Below are positions 1-11,605 of a DNA stretch of 64,000 nt, piece by piece (position 1 is the first letter of the stretch; each line of letters begins with the position of its first letter). The notes beneath the pieces were generated by a model. That model was given only the letters and a program-made list of their open reading frames with translations. It was not told the DNA's origin and ran no database searches. The stretch is from Moringa oleifera (Eukaryota; Streptophyta; Magnoliopsida; Brassicales; Moringaceae). Made by a program: the position numbers and the translations under genes. Location of the stretch: the NCBI GenBank assembly GCA_021397835.1, contig JAJFZO010000230.1, positions 6,752,001 to 6,816,000 of the forward strand, given 5' to 3'.

Positions 1-2453
1 TAAGTCTGAGAAAATCCAGATATGGGCCAGGAGGCCATCTTTACAACCTTTTTCAGACACACAAAGTGGTGATATGATCCTCCTAATGAAAATTTAATAA
101 GCGGGTTAAGTTGCATCTGTCAACATTTTTTTTGCTCATTTATCCAGTGGTTCCATTTTAACTATGTCAATGCACCCGCTTGGGCCTTCAAGCTGGGGTT
201 TTTCACAGTGATACTTTTTTTTTGCAGATTTCTTCAAGGATGCTTATTTTATATTGCTCATGCTAACAATTATTGCAATTCTAATTAATTAAAAGATCAG
301 TATTTACAGAGGTACAATCTTGATGAGATGATTTGGTGCCAAGCTTGATTGACATCAATGTCTTGGTTCCACCATAGGACTTGGCATGAGAATGCAGCCT
401 GATACTAATTGTGATCTGTATGAGATATTTGATTCTTGCTGTGTGCATTACATGCTAACTCATACATGTACTCTCATGTGCATGATACTCATGGACATGC
501 ATTAAACGGACATAATTACATGCAGGCACGGTTGCATACTAGTACTTGCAAGCCTTCAAGCCGATGCTGGATACACTTCCATATGTTTGTTCAATTTCCT
601 GGAGAAATTTGCATCTGTAGATTCCGTCTTATCATGAAGTGCTATCATTATTATGCACTGCTTGTCAATGTTCTGGTTGTTAGTTTACCTGTTCATTTCC
701 TGCCACACCATGATGAGTTGCTGCAGTCTTATAAGTCTTTTGACCTTTATCTTGCATTCATGATTGTTGGGCTGTGAATTTCTTGTTTCATTTGCAAGTA
801 TGATTTATATGGCTTTTAACCCTCTGTGGCATTTAGGACTGCCATTTTTCTCTATTTCAGCCTTTAAAGCACGTTGGGAGTTATATCTGAGCAGCTGGCG
901 CGATAAGGATACATTATTTATATGGTATGATAGGAAAATGTTTGAACATTCAAGAGGTCTCTGTAGCAATTCCTGTAGTTTTAAGTAGCATTGGTGTGCT
1001 AATCACAAGTAGACTATTTCCATCTTTCTGTGACCATTGTTATATGCATTTTCAACTGTAATTCTACCTTTGGCGTGGTGATCTTTACTGTGTGTATTCA
1101 GATTGATTGATTCAAAGATTCTATGGTTAAAATGTGAATATCCACTGAATCATTGCCTTCTAGCAGACAGTGAGGTCATGATTTTACTCTTTATCAGCTG
1201 TATGAGACAATAAGCTGTGCACTGAATTGTTTCAACTACTAATAGGAAATGAAATATCTTAACTCTTGTGGTCCAGCATACTTTTTGTTTTTTTGTTATG
1301 GGTTCTAGGGGATGAAATGAGTACCTGTAAGCATTCCTCATATTTTCTTGCTGGTGTCTTGTTGGATGCATTATATTTGTTTGCAATTGTTCTTTTACTG
1401 GTATCTTTGCTGACGCCAACTACCAAACAAATAGACAGTCTCATCTCATGTCTTCTTGTGTCATCATTAACTAATGTTCACATGTGACATCTTGCACTAA
1501 GTATAACAAGTTTACCATATTTTTGTTGTTGTCCGCTCTCATTATTCATTTTGCTTTGTGCATCATTCCCTTCTCACTGCCATATGAGAATTATGGCCTT
1601 ACATGTTACATTTCTAAATAGTTTCATTTTACGCCTTCAATATACTGAGGTAATGTGATGAACTTCTGTTGGGATTAGCTCAAGGGATTGTGACATTTTC
1701 TTTCATGGCTATTGTGGTCAAACCAATGTACAAATTTTGAATTTTGAATTTTTCTCCTGCATTCACAGGAAGGGAAGAGGTGCTACTTTTTTCTTCCCCC
1801 CATCTAGGGTATAGATGTCAGGTCATTTATTGATGCTATTTATTGCTCTGACATATGTATTGCCTTTCCCACCTGGATTCATTGTATTTGTCCATCACAT
1901 CATGTTGGTACAAGTGGCTATGTTTTTATTCTAGCCTTTCAAAGTTGTTTAAATTTTTAGTATTTCATACCTTAGAACTTGTATCTGGTTGCTAAACCAG
2001 GTGCACAACATGCCTGCAGTGCAGCATGATTTACCAGTTGTACTTCACATATGCATATCTCAGTATAGAAGCTATGAATTTGTGTCCTGTTCCATAAATT
2101 ATATTCCTTAATTTTTAGAGGGATGGATTAGTTACCTGACAAGTCCAGAAGAATTGCGTTCTACGAATTCCAATGCATTTGTAAAAACAGGAAATGAATG
2201 GTTTTATAGGTAGTTGTGCTCCCAGTTCAATTTGGCCACCATAGTTTTTGTGTTGGTCCATGGAGTGTCCTAGCGTCTGTGATTCAGTTTTAAGTTCTGT
2301 AATTGGATGGGGAACTTGTATATGTTGATGATTTATCTTAGGCTTTAATTGCATTATAATCTTTATAAGTATCTTCTCTTTTTCTTTTTTGTTTATGCTA
2401 GCTGTATGGTGTTACTGATGTGGCCATCAATATGGATTGGCTTTCCCTTGTAG
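1..2453 (+). other. Intron (3' part) of the WD40 gene; no exon recognised
   Basis: This stretch ends in a good acceptor (…cccttgtag) just before the first recognisable WD40 exon at 2454. Family homologues carry about 130 more N-terminal residues, including a run ending near LHFQ just before LRNL. I searched all forward frames here for that part and did not find it, so the window most likely opens inside one intron longer than 2.4 kb. It is T-rich with many stop codons. Open frames at 436–777 and 1266–1487 have no recognisable content and are treated as chance. Confidence 0.6.
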
Positions 2454-3851
2454 TTGAGGAATCTGTTATGGGCAACATCAAAACATGATGTATACCTTAT
2501 GCAAAACTATTCAGTTATGCACTGGTCAGCCCTTCTCCGGAGGGGAAAAGAAGTACTGAATGTGGCCAAACCAATTGTTCCCACACTGGTGAGCAGCTTT
2601 CTGGTTCTCCAATGCTGATAACTAGATGTACACTTTAATTGACAACTTCAGTCGGACTAAATCATTTTTGTGTTATTTACAGAAACGCCCTGGATTGTTA
2701 TCGCAGTCAATCTCTAGGGTGCAGATAAGTACCATGACAGTTAAAGAAAATTTAATGGTGGCTGGTGGGTTTCAGGGGGAGCTTATTTGCAAGGTTTGTA
2801 GGTTGCTGCTGAGTATTTGTTTCCTATCATGATTATTTCAATTTATAGCTTTTGCTGTTACTGTTTCAAGTTTTTTTAACTTCTTTTGTAATTGGTCAGT
2901 ATTTAAATGAACCTGAGGTTGCATTCTGCACCAAAGTGACAACAGATGAGAATGCTATCACCAATGCAGTGGATGTGTATCGCAACCCCAGGTGAAGTTA
3001 GGGCTTCAGATATTTTTCATCTTCTCGACTTTTAGTAGGATGTGCAACTAAATGTTTTGTTTGCAGTGGCTCATTGAGGGTTATGACGGCAAACAATGAT
3101 GCTGGGGTTCGAATTTTTGATGCTGAGAACTTCGCTTGCCTGAACAATTTTACCTTCAGTTGGTCTGTAAATGTGAGTATTATTCTTGCAAAACATTTCC
3201 TACGAAGGGGATGTTGGCTTTAAGTTCTATTTGATGCTTACAGGCTTTATGGTTTTCTTTGCAGAACACCTCTGTTAATCCAGATGGTAAATTGTTTGCT
3301 GTGCTTGGGGACAGTACAGAGTGCTTCGTTGCTGATTGTCAGTCTGGAAAAGTGAGTGGTTACCCTGGGATTGTTCGTACTGATATCTTCAAAATGTAGA
3401 GCTACTGTCTAAAGTTTTGATCCATCTGCTCATGTAGGTCACCGCAACCCTTAAAGGGCACCTTGACTACTCCTTTGCTTCAGCCTGGCATCCAGATGGA
3501 CGAATATTGGCTACTGGGAACCAAGATACTACTTGTAGACTGTGGGACATGAGAAATCTATCCCAGTCCCTGGCTGTTTTGAAGGGAAGGATTGGAGCAA
3601 TTAGAGCTTTGAAGTTCAGCTCAAATGGCAAGTTCTTGGCCATGGCTGAGCCAGCTGACTTTGTTCACATCATCAATACGGAGTCTGGTTATGTCCAATG
3701 CCAGGAGATTGATCTGTTCGGTGAGATTGCTGGAATATCATTTAGCCCAGACACAGAAGCTCTCTTTGTTGGTGTTGCAGATCGCACTTATGGTAGCTTG
3801 CTAGAGTTCAACAGGAGGCATCACAACCCATATTTGGATTCAATCTTCTAA
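2454..3851 (+). CDS. WD40-repeat protein, C-terminal part (5' end outside window)
   Basis: This is a transducin/WD40 protein of the plant family often annotated as 'uncharacterized WD repeat-containing protein C2A9.03-like' (Arabidopsis relatives At1g78070 and At3g13340, from memory). Six exons join in frame: 2454–2588, 2683–2793, 2900–2991, 3067–3172, 3265–3351 and 3438–3851, giving 314 residues and a stop. All junctions are GT–AG. Visible signatures are LRNLLWATSKHDVYLM at the start, VAGGFQGELICK, GHLDYSFASAWHPDG, the WD repeat core TGNQDTTCRLWDMRNL, and MAEPADFVHI near the end. Homologues have roughly 440 residues, so about 130 are missing to the left. The molecular role of this family is poorly defined; a β-propeller scaffold is inferred. 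The family call is firm, the function is not. Confidence 0.9.
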
Positions 3852-5254
3852 ATATTCAAATATGGCCCACTAATTATGGCAGTACATAGCATATGTATAG
3901 GTGTTGAGGGTAGAAGCTTCTGCTTAAGATTGCGTGTTAAAGTTAGGGATGGTGTTGAGCATCCATGCTTTTGTTGGATGAGAAAAACAAAGGCTTTAGG
4001 TTACAGTGGTGTTTGGCTATTAGGAAGCCAATTTCTGTTATGGTGAATTTTTTTAAAGCTAGCAGAAATGGGAAGAAAAAAATTTTGGTTGGTTCTTGTA
4101 AATCTGACTTTTGAGTTTGCAGTTCATTAGTGAATTCTGTTGCCTAGCTCTTTTTTTTTTTTAACTGTTCTTAGTCAGTGGGCAATAACTTGTAGAAGTG
4201 AAGAAATTTTTAGTCAGATTCGTGGTTCCGTGGCACTCTTACAGAAGTCTGAAATTTTAAAGAAAATGAAGTGGAAGTGACTGATCAGTGATCTCTACTA
4301 TGACTTTCTGCTCATTTTGGATATCTCCCAAAGGAAGCATTCAAGCCAACAAATCCAGGCTGCAAGTAAGTTTCCTAGTGATCCACATGTCTTCTTTGGG
4401 CTTCATTGCTTCGTCTCGAAGCTCATGGGCTGTCTTAGCTTCAAACTTTTCTTACATTGTCTCTCTGTTGGTGTCATTTCGTGTGAAATCCAAACAAGAG
4501 AGAAAAAGTGTTAGGTGGTGCTTGCTTTTGTGCAACATTCCCAACAACATGTATGCCCCGCTGAGTACCAACCACCGTCTTGTTTTGGCAGATGAATTCA
4601 AGAAAAGTCCAATTCACATTCACAGCAGTCACCATATGGACCTCACAACTTGAGCTTATTCAGAGCTTACAGCTTCAACAAGTAAAAGAGAGAAAGAAAG
4701 AAAGAAACAGAAGTTACTTGGTTAAATTGGTGAGTTTTCCCCATCAAATCCCCACAAATATCTTACTTACAATGACTTACAACTGCTACGACAATGACTG
4801 CCATAGTTTCTTCTGCACCATGCTGCAGCTCCACCTCAAGAAATCAACACCAGACTCTTTTGTGCATAACCAAACAAACTAGGGTTTTAATGCCCTTTGA
4901 CCTTAGAAAAAGAAGACCCAATAAATAATTGTATTTTTTAAAACATATAAATAAAATATATTTTAATCATTTAATTTATTAAATTACTAAGTATCAAATT
5001 TTTTTAAAACATATCATCTTGATCCTTTTTATTTTACCATTACATGAATAATTAAAAACAGAATCTTGCACCCATTGTCCGTTACATCTGATTATTAATG
5101 TTTCACCAACAAAAAAAAAAAAAAACCAAAGTTAGAGAGCAATAACAGTGATGGCACCTTTTAGTGTTTGAAATTCTTGTAAGAAAGGGGGGACCTTTTT
5201 AATTGATCAATTTGTTCAGCCAAACATAGGAAATAATCATCAATGCCATTTGGT

Positions 5255-5545
5255 CCACTGTCACGTGACATGCGCGTGACACCTAGGGAGGAAGAATGAC
5301 TGCAGAGCGTGCAGTGTGAGGTGGGCAGTCAATGTTAGTTTGGGGGGACACGTGGCGGAAACTTGATGATCGGGCGCATTGAAACTTAATGCGGCCGCCG
5401 CGTCAAACTTTGAAACCGCGTTGGAATAGAGGCTTCGTTCTTCTACGGGCCCACCCACCCCATCCACCACTCTCACCTTCGCTTCTTCTTTACGCTTTGC
5501 TCTCTCTCTCTCTCTCCCCGCTCCAATTGAACATTTTTTTTTTCT
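5255..5545. promoter_or_regulatory. GC-richer promoter-like island without an adjacent gene
   Basis: The island carries a perfect 10-bp palindrome GTCACGTGAC (5260–5269, G-box core), a GCGGCCGCCGCG run near 5391–5402, a GGGCCC motif near 5447 and a pyrimidine tract ending in (TC)8 at 5501–5516. The mix of G-box, GGGCCC and Y-patch resembles a plant core promoter. The sequence downstream collapses into A/T-rich repeats with no ORF. It may be a distal element of RAP2.4, about 4.3 kb away, or a relic promoter. Confidence 0.3.
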
Positions 5546-8172
5546 GCTGACATCTGCATGACGTGACCTATCTCAAAAATATACCTCAGCCGTTTTTTAA
5601 TTTATCGATCTTATTCCATTTATTTTTATACAATAAAAAGTGTAAGTAATATTTAATGTTTCAAATCGATTTTTAATTTAAAACATGATAACTAAATTTT
5701 TATTTATTAATTTAATTTAAATTAAATTAAATTCTGATTTCAATGATTACAAAAATTTAAAATATTTTTATTGTTAAAATATCTTTAAATTTATTTAAAC
5801 AAATTTTAAATTTTATTCAAAAATTTTAAATAATTTTTTATTTATATTATTTATATTTTTAATAATTAATTTTAAATATATATTATTTAAAATTTTGAGT
5901 TTTAACCCTTTTTTTTAATTAAATTTTAGCTTTCAAAATATATCTAAACAAATTTTCATATATTAATTTTATCTAAATTAAATCTTAACTCAAAATTATT
6001 ATAAAAATTAATAATATTTTTATTATTAAAATAGTTAAAAACTATCTAAATAGATTTTACACTTTATTTTAATTTTATTTTTTAATTTTTAAAAATTAAT
6101 TAATTATTTAATATATTTTTTAAAAAATATTTTTAATATTCAGAATATTTTAAATTTTTTTATAATGATAACTTGAATTTTTTTATTTATATAAAAAATT
6201 ATAAGTTAAAGTTTGTTGTGAAATATTTTTAGTTTGAATATCTTTAATGTTTAAATTTTTTAATAATATTTAATTTAAATAAAATTAAAATATTAATATT
6301 TTATTTGAATATATTTTTAAAATAAAAATTTGGTTGGAGAGAATGATATTTAAAGTTTAAAATAATATTCATCTTAAAATTTTTAAAAAATATATTTAAC
6401 ACTAAAAATTTTTTGTGATGATTTTTTTGAATTTTTTTATGTGTGAAAATTTAAAGTAAAATTCTAACTTTAAATATTTTAAAATTTTCAAATTATTAAC
6501 AAAATTTAATTTAAATTAAATTAAAAAATATTTTTGATAAGTAATATTTTAATTATTAATTTATTTCAATATAAGATGTTAATGAAATATAATAATATAA
6601 TTTTTTTCTTTTTATTTCTCGAAACTAACTTAAAAGAAAACAGTCGCAGCACCACAAACTTTGTTTGATTAGCCGACTTAAAACAAAAAACACGCAGTTC
6701 TTATGATCGACAGATAACCAAAGCGAAATTTTGTATGGCAAACAACCGAAACACGTAGCTCGTCGGGCGTTTCGGAAGCGTCGCTTTTTCAAATCACCAA
6801 TTTGTCGATAGATGAAAAGGAAAAAACCGAAGACTGAAACAAGTGTTGCTTCATATGACTTTTGTTGGTGCAAAGTCACGTTTTATGGCCAGAAACGTTT
6901 CAATTTCAGTCCCTTTTGTGGGTTTAACTTTTCTTGGCTGTGGGGTTACTGAGAGACTGAAAAGGGCACCAGTAGGCCAATGGGTGCACTGGTCACAGCT
7001 CACTGAATTGACTTCAAACCTAATTTTGCATTTTTAATGAGAAGTTTTGGGCCTAAAATGTTGCAATCAGTGGTGGGTATGAGTTGTCAATGTGTTGTAA
7101 AGCTCTTCAAAATCACCAATTCAAGGAGTTATAATTTAAGTTTCGTTTTCTGCGCGGGACAAATAAATAAATCAATAAATTTCTTTGATTTATTAAATTA
7201 TCATATAATTGAAAAAATGTTTCAATGGACCAACAAAAAAAAAAGGGATCTTTCCTGTACACTGCCGTTTTTTGAACGGAGAGGTTATTCAAAAGTTCAT
7301 TTATTAGGGCACGAAATTCAAGGAAGAAAAATTTGACAATTGGGACATAAAATTGAGTCCCCATGTGTCTGCTTTCAAACAAGTTGTATTATTGTAATCT
7401 ATTTTCATTGATTCTTTCATTAGGGTTATTATTACAAACAATGTTTTCTTTGAATAATGACTTCTTCCCCCCAAAAAAATATAATACGTAATTTAAAAAA
7501 CTAAATATCTCAAAATAATGCATCTATCTTATAAAAATTCATATTTTTAATTTACATAATGTGAAATTTTTTTGAAAAATCATTTCCACCGTAATGATAT
7601 GGTTGTTATGATTAAATAATTATTTTTAAAAAATAAATATTTTTTAAAAAATAATTAAAAAAATAACTGTTCAACTGCTTTATATCATGTCACTTAAATT
7701 TTAAATCTTTTATTTGATAATATTAATAATTAATTTTTTTGGTATCATTATATCAAAAAATAATTTATTTTAAAAAATAATTTTTAATATTAAATACTAA
7801 TGTAGCATAAATTTTGATTTTAATTTTTTTTAATTGCAAGATTATTAGGTTCCAATTTGATCATTATGATGGAAAAAAATAGGAAAGAGCTAGAGCTTGC
7901 AAATTCATTAGTAGCGTTAATGATTAATGAAAAAAGTAGGCCATTGTCCATACTTCTACTTGTAAAAATAATTAATGAAAAACATTACCCTTAATTAATT
8001 ATTTTTATTAAATTTAGTTTATAATTTGTTAAATTAATTATTTAAATATTATAATTTAACAAATTATTGGTTAACACACCAACGCAACCAAATCATTCAC
8101 AGGAAAGTAGGCTCTTTTTCTTTTTTTGGTTGGGGGGGGACAAGTTGTCAAGTTGGAGAACTAAACAAACCG

Positions 8173-8216
8173 CGGAGCATGTGGTCGGGTCATGGGTTTC
8201 CACCCGACATGCTCCG
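8173..8216. repeat. Imperfect inverted repeat (hairpin)
   Basis: The left arm CGGAGCATGTGGTCGGGT and the right arm ACCCGACATGCTCCG are complementary apart from three extra bases in the left arm. They are separated by 11 bases. The GC-rich stem stands out in A/T-rich surroundings. No known microRNA sequence was recognised in either arm. Confidence 0.6.
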
Positions 8217-9634
8217 ATTATACTTCACTCTCATTATAAGCAACACACTTAGAGAGAGAGAGAGAGATTTAGTCAACTAATGACTTACCTTCGACACTAA
8301 TAAATTCTTACAGCTTAATTCATTCTGATTTTGTTCTCCTCCGTCAACAACCCAAAACTACACGCCTTGTACACTGAAATCTACACTCACGCGAACACAC
8401 CGCACGTGAATTCCACCTTCAAGTAACTACAGGCTAACACAGTAACACTACTTCACGAGTGACCAATGAGCGTGGGTCATTCTCTCAACTCCCCGCGCCT
8501 CCTTCAAGTCCAAGACTATCCCTGCAGCTACTGCCGCCGCAAATGAAGAGCTTACCTCACGTGCCGTGGACTAGGTAAAGCCTTTTTAAAAAAAAAAAAA
8601 AAATCTCACATTATTTGATCATTTCTTATTAATAATCATCCCTTTGCTTGATAAAAATTAATTTATTAAAAAATAAAGAATTACCATACTATATTCCAAA
8701 AAAAAGTTTTACTTGATTATTAATAATCTTTTATTTTTTTAACATAACCCAAGGGTTATAGTCTCTTATATGTAGATCCATTAATTAATTAACTTATTTA
8801 ATTATTGAAGTGACATGAGTTTAAGTGGGAGATTATTTTTTACAAATTAATAATTATTAATCAAATTATAAATTAAACACAATTCATTGTTCGCAACTAT
8901 TGATGCAAATCCATTAATTATTTCATCATCATCCCGCCACCACCAAAAATAAAATTGATAGGCCACAAACAATTTTAACAATATTAAAAGATATCCATTG
9001 GTTGTCACCAAGGTGTTGACATTTTAAGTCTAATTAATGATTCATAATTTAACACGCATTACCCGAATTAAATTTAAAAAATTAGTCTTATAAAAAGTTG
9101 GGAATTAGATTAGTATAACATAATCAAATAATTGTTTAATTCTTAAATAATTAAAAACTATTGGTGCAATTTAGAGTTATCTACTGATTAAGTCTTTTCA
9201 GATAGGTTTATTTAAAATGGAGGCCCGAATTTACTAAAAGTATATTGTTATTTTGTTATTTATATGATCATGACCTAACATAATCTAATTAGGGTTTCTA
9301 ATTATCATAATCAAACCCTTAACCGACATTAAGCAATAGAATTTGTCCAATGGGTCAAGCTGGGCATTGGGTGACCCATTAAATTCATCTCAACCGTTTA
9401 TCAACCACCCACACTTTCTTGTGCACAACCTTATCTACTGAATTAAATATCCCACTTAAATTCGGTCACAATATATATTTTATCCATTTTTTATTTTTAA
9501 TATATGTACTTTTAATTTAATTTTATTAAATTTATTATATATATATTTTTTGAAAAGAAGTAATGGAAAGAGAGTGGTGTGAACACAGGCGGGAATCGTC
9601 AACAAGCATGGGGGCAAATTAACAAGAATACTGG

Positions 9635-9691
9635 CACGTGTCGGTAACCAGAACTCCAGGTGGCGGTCAATGAACAGAACTTGGACACGTG
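9635..9691. promoter_or_regulatory. Paired G-box/ABRE elements upstream of RAP2.4-type gene
   Basis: CACGTG occurs at 9635–9640 (context GGCACGTGTC) and at 9686–9691 (context ACACGTGT). They are 51 bp apart and 135–190 bp upstream of the TATA box. Two nearby ACGT-core elements are the usual arrangement for ABA- or light-responsive plant promoters (bZIP or bHLH/PIF binding). RAP2.4 genes are known to respond to light, drought and wounding, so a functional role is plausible but inferred. Confidence 0.5.
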
Positions 9692-9826
9692 TAATATTTT
9701 GGTTTGTTGCTGGCAATTTCAGACGTCATTATCAGAGCTGACTATCTGTGTTCCTCACTGCATGATTAAAGAGAGTTAATCGTGATTAACGATGTGGTAA
9801 AGATGGGTTAATAGGGGCTTGGCTAC

Positions 9827-9833
9827 TATATAA
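9827..9833 (+). promoter_or_regulatory. TATA box of RAP2.4-type gene
   Basis: TATATAA lies 636 bp upstream of the start codon. Transcription would begin near 9860, giving a leader of about 600 nt that contains a purine/A-run (about 9890–9910) and one short uORF. Confidence 0.55.
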
Positions 9834-10090
9834 TGGCGAGGAAGCCAGTAGGATAAAGCGAAGAAAGTGAGAGGCTGAGAGTCATTCACAGAAAAAAAAA
9901 AAAAAAAGAGAGCCTTGAGTGATCAGATCAAACTGAGTGATTTTAAGTTTTCGTTTTGAGTTTTGTTTGAATCCCCCCCTCTCTGGAACACCCCGCTTCT
10001 CTGAATCCCTTTCTGTTAATCATCTGTCTTTCAAAGAAGGAAAAAAAATCTGTATTTTGAGTTTGTGTTTTTGAAGCTAAAGAAGAAAAA

Positions 10091-10111
10091 ATGATTAGAA
10101 AGCAAACTTAG
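10091..10111 (+). other. Upstream ORF in RAP2.4-type leader (MIRKQT)
   Basis: This is the only ATG seen between the predicted transcription start and the main start codon. It encodes six residues and stops 351 nt before the main ATG, so re-initiation would be possible. Whether it is translated or conserved cannot be judged from one sequence. Confidence 0.35.
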
Positions 10112-10462
10112 AAAGATTTTCTCGAAAGCCAGGTGTTTTCAGAATCGAGATCCAGGTTTTCTGTTTTGAATTTACCCTGATAAATTTAGATCTTTCTCTG
10201 TCTTTTGTTTTTGTTTTTCTTTCTGTTTTTGTTGTGGAGAAAATCAGCTTGGAGGGTGATTTTTGGTCCCTCAAGGTTGTTTTTTCAGGTTCAAGGATTT
10301 GCAGGGGTTGCTTATTTCAGACCTCTTTGATCCTCTTTTCTTGAAGAAAAGAAGTAGCTTACTGTTTTTCTTTTGCAGGCCTGTTCTTTAATTTTGACGA
10401 GAAGCAGGTTTTGATTTTCTCTTTCTTCTTGTTTTGTCAATCTAAATATTTTGTGTCTAGTA

Positions 10463-11605
10463 ATGGCAGCTACCATGGATTTCTACAGTAGCAGACCACT
10501 TCAAGCAGATCCCTTTGGGGGTGAGCTAATGGAAGCCCTTGAGCCTTTTATCAAAAGTGCTTCCTCTTCTTCTCCTTCTCCTTCTTCTGTAACCACCCTA
10601 TCCTCTTCTCCTTCTCCTTCTCCTCCTTATTCTTCATTTTCTCTTCCTTCTACTTCTTCCTCTTCTTACGTTCCTTGCAGTTACTTCTCCTTCTCTCCTT
10701 CAGTTTCAACAACACAGCCTGGTTTGTACCCAGATGGTTGCTCCACATCGATGACTTCGCCCTTTTCGTCAGGGTTCTCGATTCAAGACCCTTCAGGTCT
10801 CCAGCAACCTGGGTCAATCGGGCTGAACCACCTCTCCCCATCTCAGATCCATCAGATCCAGACCCAATTCGACCTCCACAACCAACAAAACCAGCAGTTT
10901 CTATATCAGAATTATCCTCAGCAGCAGTCTCTCAGCCAGCAACATGCTCTCCACTTTCTGAGCCCAAAGCCGGTTCCGATGAAGCAAGTGGGTTCGCCAC
11001 CTAAGCCCACCAAGCTCTACAGGGGAGTAAGGCAGCGGCATTGGGGTAAGTGGGTGGCCGAGATCCGTCTACCCAAGAACCGGACAAGGCTCTGGCTTGG
11101 CACCTTTGACACCGCAGAGGAAGCCGCCTTGGCCTACGACAAGGCAGCCTACAAGCTCCGCGGTGACTTCGCTCGGCTCAACTTCCCAAACCTGCGGCAC
11201 CAAGGATCCCACATTGGCGGTGAATTCGGCCAGTACACGCCCCTCCATTCTTCTGTTGACGCGAAGCTTCAAGCCATCTGTGAAAGCTTGGCTGAGTCGC
11301 CGAAACAGGGGAAAGTAGGCAAGCAACAGGGTAGCTCTGGCAAGAAGAGAGCTGCAGCTCAACCAGTGGAGCAGCCGGCTGAGCCAACGCAGGCTGTTCT
11401 GGGTTCAGTCGAGAAGGTTAAGGTGGAGAGCAACTCCTCCCCGTCGCCGGTCATGACCGAGAGCGACGGGTCTGCAGGATCTTCACCTTTATCCGACCTC
11501 ACGTTCCCTGACATCGACAACGAGTCATCCTGGAATGCTACCTCAGAGAATTTCCTGTTGCAGAAGTACCCTTCTGAGATCGACTGGGCTTCCATCCTAT
11601 CATAA
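10463..11605 (+). CDS. RAP2-4: AP2/ERF transcription factor, RAP2.4/WIND1 type (DREB subgroup A-6)
   Basis: This is an intronless gene of 380 residues. The start is the ATG of [10 protein letters not shown]; four upstream codons are open but begin with TTG. The N-terminus has [14 protein letters not shown], then a Ser/Pro-rich stretch, [15 protein letters not shown] and a Gln-rich segment. One AP2 domain spans about residues 186–243 ([20 protein letters not shown] … [12 protein letters not shown]). It has Val at position 14 and Leu rather than Glu at position 19, as in subgroup A-6. The tail holds [11 protein letters not shown] and EIDWASIL, an acidic likely activation segment. RAP2.4 and WIND1 are nuclear regulators that bind GCC-box and DRE sites in wounding, dedifferentiation, drought and light responses. 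The clade call is firm; orthology to one Arabidopsis paralogue is inferred. Confidence 0.97.
   Translation: MAATMDFYSSRPLQADPFGGELMEALEPFIKSASSSSPSPSSVTTLSSSPSPSPPYSSFSLPSTSSSSYVPCSYFSFSPSVSTTQPGLYPDGCSTSMTSPFSSGFSIQDPSGLQQPGSIGLNHLSPSQIHQIQTQFDLHNQQNQQFLYQNYPQQQSLSQQHALHFLSPKPVPMKQVGSPPKPTKLYRGVRQRHWGKWVAEIRLPKNRTRLWLGTFDTAEEAALAYDKAAYKLRGDFARLNFPNLRHQGSHIGGEFGQYTPLHSSVDAKLQAICESLAESPKQGKVGKQQGSSGKKRAAAQPVEQPAEPTQAVLGSVEKVKVESNSSPSPVMTESDGSAGSSPLSDLTFPDIDNESSWNATSENFLLQKYPSEIDWASILS

Larger units (their letters stand above)
3852..9826. other. 3' UTR of WD40 gene, then long A/T-rich intergenic region
   Basis: The first 350 or so bases are the likely 3' UTR of the WD40 gene. The rest lies upstream of the RAP2.4-type gene. 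It is mostly very A/T-rich (5560–6620, 7480–8060 and 8590–9560), broken by GC-balanced islands at about 5255–5545, 6640–7050, 8070–8580 and 9560–9800. No protein gene was recognised. CACGTG cores occur at 5262–5267, 8403–8408, 8558–8563, 9635–9640 and 9686–9691. Confidence 0.6.

Noticed and set aside
436..988. Open frames in the first kilobase
   Set aside because: They lie in the presumed WD40 intron and do not resemble the missing N-terminal part.
6625..7382. Several 60–100-codon frames on both strands at 6.6–7.4 kb
   Set aside because: They overlap in opposite directions and none has recognisable content. The segment is simply less A/T-rich than its flanks.
10451..10462. Upstream extension of the RAP2.4 frame to a TTG
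   Set aside because: The ATG at 10463 matches the conserved MAA…M(D/N) start of the family. The same logic was used to reject TTG starts for the ERGIC3, poly-Glu, TTL and VQ genes.
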